Assembly: GCA_013823625.1 (NCBI GenBank)
Contig: PNMM01000002.1
Coordinates: 372,001-436,000, forward strand
DNA: 64,000 nucleotides
From: Microbacterium sp.
GTDB lineage: Bacteria; Actinomycetota; Actinomycetes; Actinomycetales; Microbacteriaceae
Direction of reading: 5' to 3'
Positions 58,028 to 64,000 of the stretch are shown here, piece after piece (position 1 is the first letter of the stretch; every line of letters starts with the position of its first letter). A program made the position numbers and the translations under genes. Under the pieces are notes generated by a model. It made no database searches. It was not told the DNA's origin and saw only the letters and a program-made list of their open reading frames with translations.

Positions 58028-59692
58028 TCAGGCAACCACGCGAAGAACCTCTTCGATCGACGTCAGACCCGCACGTACCTTTGCCCAGCCGTCTTGCCGC
58101 AGAGTCAGCATGCCCTGTGCCGTGGCGGTGTGCATAATCTCAACGCTCGATGCCCGCGAGACCGCGAGCCGTTCGATCTCTTCGCTCACCATCATGACCT
58201 CGTGCAAGGCCAAGCGGCCGCGGTAACCGGTGCCCGAACACGCCGAGCACCCGACCGCGTGATAGAACCGCGGGCTGAACTCGTCTTCACGTCGGCCAAA
58301 GCCCAAGTGATCGAGATGCGTCATGTCGTACTCCTGCAACTGCTTGCAGCGGTCGCAGAGTTTGCGGGCGAGACGCTGGGCGACCACGCAGTCGAGAGCA
58401 GAGCCCACGAGGAACGGCTCGATATCCATCTCGATGAGTCGAGTGATCGCACTGGGTGCATCGTTCGTGTGCAGGGTCGACAGCACGAGGTGACCCGTCA
58501 GCGAGGCCTCGATGGCAATCTGAGCAGTCTCTTGGTCTCGAATCTCACCAATGAGCACAACGTCAGGGTCAGAACGAAGGATGCTGCGCAGCGCGCTGGC
58601 GAAGGTCAAGCCCGCCTTCGGGTTGACCTGCACCTGGTTGATGCCGACCATGCGGTATTCGACCGGGTCTTCAACCGTGATGACGTTGATCTCGGGTCGG
58701 GCGACCGCGTGCAAGGTCGTGTAGAGCGTCGTCGACTTACCAGAGCCGGTCGGCCCGGTGACGAGAATCATGCCGTAGGGCTTGGTGTACGAGTTGCGGT
58801 AGACCGTCAGGTTGCGGTCGAGCATGCCGAGGTCGCCAATGTCGCGACGCGTCGCATTGTTGTCGAGAATACGCATGACGACTTTTTCGCCCCACACGGT
58901 CGGCAGGGTGGCCACGCGCAAGTCGATCACTTCGCCGCCGTGCTGCACCGACATGCGGCCGTCTTGCGGGCGACGCCGCTCAGCGATGTTGATGTCGCTC
59001 ATGATCTTCAGTCGCGAGATCACGCCGTTCTGGATGTTCTTGGGGGCCTGCTGCACATCGTGCAATACGCCGTCGATGCGGTATCGCACACGCATCTCAA
59101 ACTCACCCGGTTCGATGTGAATGTCAGATGCAAGGTCTTGAATCGCCTGGCCGATGATGAGGTTGACGAAGCGAACGATCGGCGCATCGTCGGCATCGGC
59201 TTCGCGCAGGGCCAGTTCGTCGACCTTGCTCGGCGCCGACTCTTCTTGAATCGCGGTCGAGAGGTCGCTCAGCTCATTGTCGGCGCGGTGCAAGCGATTA
59301 ATGGCTGCAGTGAGGTCATTGCGCTCGGCGACAACGGCGACGACGTGCATGCGCGTGAGGGCGCGCACGTCGTCCATGGCCAGAACGTCGCCCGGTTCGA
59401 CCATGGCAAGCGTGATGGTCGTCGGCGTGGCATGGATGGGCAGGATGTTGTGGCGCCGGCACAGCTGCGCCGGAACGAGCGCCACCGCAGTGCGGTCGAC
59501 CGGGTACTCGGCTAGCTCGACGAAAGAGAGCCCAGCGACCTCAGCCTTGGCCGACGCAACCTGGGAGGGAGTGACGAGTCCGCGCTCGACAAAGTCGCCG
59601 ACGACGACCTCGTCGCCTTCTTCACGAAGCTTGTCGAGAGTCTCGATCGGCAGCAGCCCACGAATGATGAGCACTTCACTGACGGAAACCAC
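58028..59692 (-). CDS. pilB: PilB, pilus extension ATPase
   Basis: 554 residues from the GTG at 59692, after GGGAGGG. N-terminal T2SSE_N domain (about 1-150), catalytic ATPase with Walker A GPTGSGKSTT, Walker B DPDVVLIGEIRD and His box LSTLHTNDAP, and the C-terminal zinc site CDRCKQ...CSACSG that marks extension ATPases. First gene of the locus. A 109 bp gap to pilT holds no gene. Confidence 0.95.
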   Translation of the reverse strand: MVSVSEVLIIRGLLPIETLDKLREEGDEVVVGDFVERGLVTPSQVASAKAEVAGLSFVELAEYPVDRTAVALVPAQLCRRHNILPIHATPTTITLAMVEPGDVLAMDDVRALTRMHVVAVVAERNDLTAAINRLHRADNELSDLSTAIQEESAPSKVDELALREADADDAPIVRFVNLIIGQAIQDLASDIHIEPGEFEMRVRYRIDGVLHDVQQAPKNIQNGVISRLKIMSDINIAERRRPQDGRMSVQHGGEVIDLRVATLPTVWGEKVVMRILDNNATRRDIGDLGMLDRNLTVYRNSYTKPYGMILVTGPTGSGKSTTLYTTLHAVARPEINVITVEDPVEYRMVGINQVQVNPKAGLTFASALRSILRSDPDVVLIGEIRDQETAQIAIEASLTGHLVLSTLHTNDAPSAITRLIEMDIEPFLVGSALDCVVAQRLARKLCDRCKQLQEYDMTHLDHLGFGRREDEFSPRFYHAVGCSACSGTGYRGRLALHEVMMVSEEIERLAVSRASSVEIMHTATAQGMLTLRQDGWAKVRAGLTSIEEVLRVVA

Positions 59693-59784
59693 AGCAGATC
59701 CCTCCCCCCTGGACGCACGCGGCCCGACAATGGGTCGCTTGCACGGACTGCCTGACCGACACGGTACGACACGCCGTGGTTCTG

Positions 59785-59813
59785 ACAATAGTCCCGCATT
59801 CGGGGGTAGTCCA
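59785..59813 (-). promoter_or_regulatory. Candidate promoter of the pil locus
   Basis: TGGACT (59808-59813), 17 bases, TATTGT (59785-59790) on the minus strand, between the rpoC terminator region and pilB. The leader would be about 85 bases. Confidence 0.4.
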
Positions 59814-59853
59814 CACCAGTCACACTGTTAACACTCGCCCCAGAACGGCGACA

Positions 59854-59881
59854 GGGCCCTCACCGTGAGTGGTGTGGGCCC
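59854..59881 (-). terminator. Terminator of rpoBC
   Basis: GGGCCC-T-CACC and GGTG-T-GGGCCC form a 10 bp stem with one T-T mismatch around GTGAGT, 26 bp past the rpoC stop. It should insulate the pil genes from rpoBC transcription. Confidence 0.6.
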
Positions 59882-59906
59882 CGCCGTCGTGTGACGTGAC
59901 GCGTGA

Positions 59907-63755
<3,849 letters not shown>

Positions 63756-63827
63756 GTGTTATCTCTTCTCTTGCAGTCTTCTGCGTCTAGCGAAAATCAG
63801 CGTTGTGCGAAAGGTGTGAAGCCCGGC

Positions 63828-64000
63828 TTAGATCTCGTCGATCGACGACGACTCGAAGCGGGTGGAGATGTTGATGCCCAGCTCTTCAGCGGCACGGAAG
63901 ACTTCGTCATCCGTGTCTTTCAGGCTCAACACGGTGCCGTCAGCCGAGAGCACCTCGACGTTCAAACACAGCGACTGCATCTCTTTGATGAGCACCTTGA
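63828..64000 (-). CDS. rpoB: RNA polymerase beta subunit, 3' end
   Basis: The last 57 codons are visible, running off the window edge. The segment [20 protein letters not shown] is the conserved C-terminal clamp anchor of beta; the protein ends [13 protein letters not shown]. Confidence 0.97.
   Translation of the reverse strand, partial: KVLIKEMQSLCLNVEVLSADGTVLSLKDTDDEVFRAAEELGINISTRFESSSIDEI

Noticed and set aside
58022-59515. 497-codon plus-strand open frame opposite pilB
   Set aside because: Shadow of PilB; no family resemblance.

Overview
This 64 kb window is chromosomal core DNA of a GC-rich actinobacterium, most likely family Microbacteriaceae (order Micrococcales). The reasons are the high GC content, frequent GTG starts and TAATG/ATGA stop-start overlaps, CIRCE control of groES, the glmM-glmS-acpS-alr-tsaEB-rimI-tsaD-groES neighbourhood, and ribosomal proteins with long Ala-rich disordered tails. 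The family call is an inference. I see no rRNA, tRNA, CRISPR array, insertion sequence or prophage.

Layout. 1-2851: the end of an APH-family kinase, an overlapping class III aminotransferase-fold phospho-lyase-like enzyme, and a RarD transporter. 2958-6038: groES under tandem CIRCE elements, a THUMP-like methyltransferase, and three consecutive DUF4190-type small membrane proteins. 6138-12072: cell-wall, acyl-carrier and t6A-tRNA genes (tsaD, rimI, tsaB, tsaE, alr, acpS, glmS). 12131-15275: coaA, a methyltransferase and glmM. 15298-17332: rpsI, rplM, truA. 17396-20330: a membrane acyltransferase with an SGNH domain and a GNAT protein, lying between truA and rplQ. 20396-35566: the S10-spc-alpha ribosomal superoperon (rpsJ to rplQ), all on the minus strand. 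36507-42717: a hutHUGI histidine-degradation operon with a divergent IclR regulator. 43115-47542: the str operon (rpsL-rpsG-fusA-tuf). 48637-59692: an eleven-gene type IV pilus locus. 59907-64000: rpoC and the 3' end of rpoB.

Read on the minus strand the order is rpoB-rpoC-[pil]-rpsL-rpsG-fusA-tuf-[hut]-rpsJ...rplQ-[acyltransferase/GNAT]-truA-rplM-rpsI-glmM. The conserved transcription/translation backbone is therefore interrupted at three junctions by accessory cassettes: a pilus machine, a catabolic operon and an envelope-modifying enzyme. In each case the core operons on both sides are intact and several have recognisable promoters or terminators at their borders.

The strongest candidate for an under-described system is the type IV pilus locus. 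It contains pilB, pilT, pilC, a major pilin, three minor-pilin-like proteins, a prepilin peptidase and pilMNO, in an organism without an outer membrane and without PilP/PilQ in the locus. It includes a large PilX-like protein with an apparent beta-solenoid ectodomain and a PilT with a long proline-rich N-terminal extension. Other notable points are oppositely charged tails on L15 and L17, a 255-residue DUF4190 protein with a histone H1-like Ala-Lys-Pro arm, a TTG start on rpsL, and a predicted operator between hutH and its IclR regulator.
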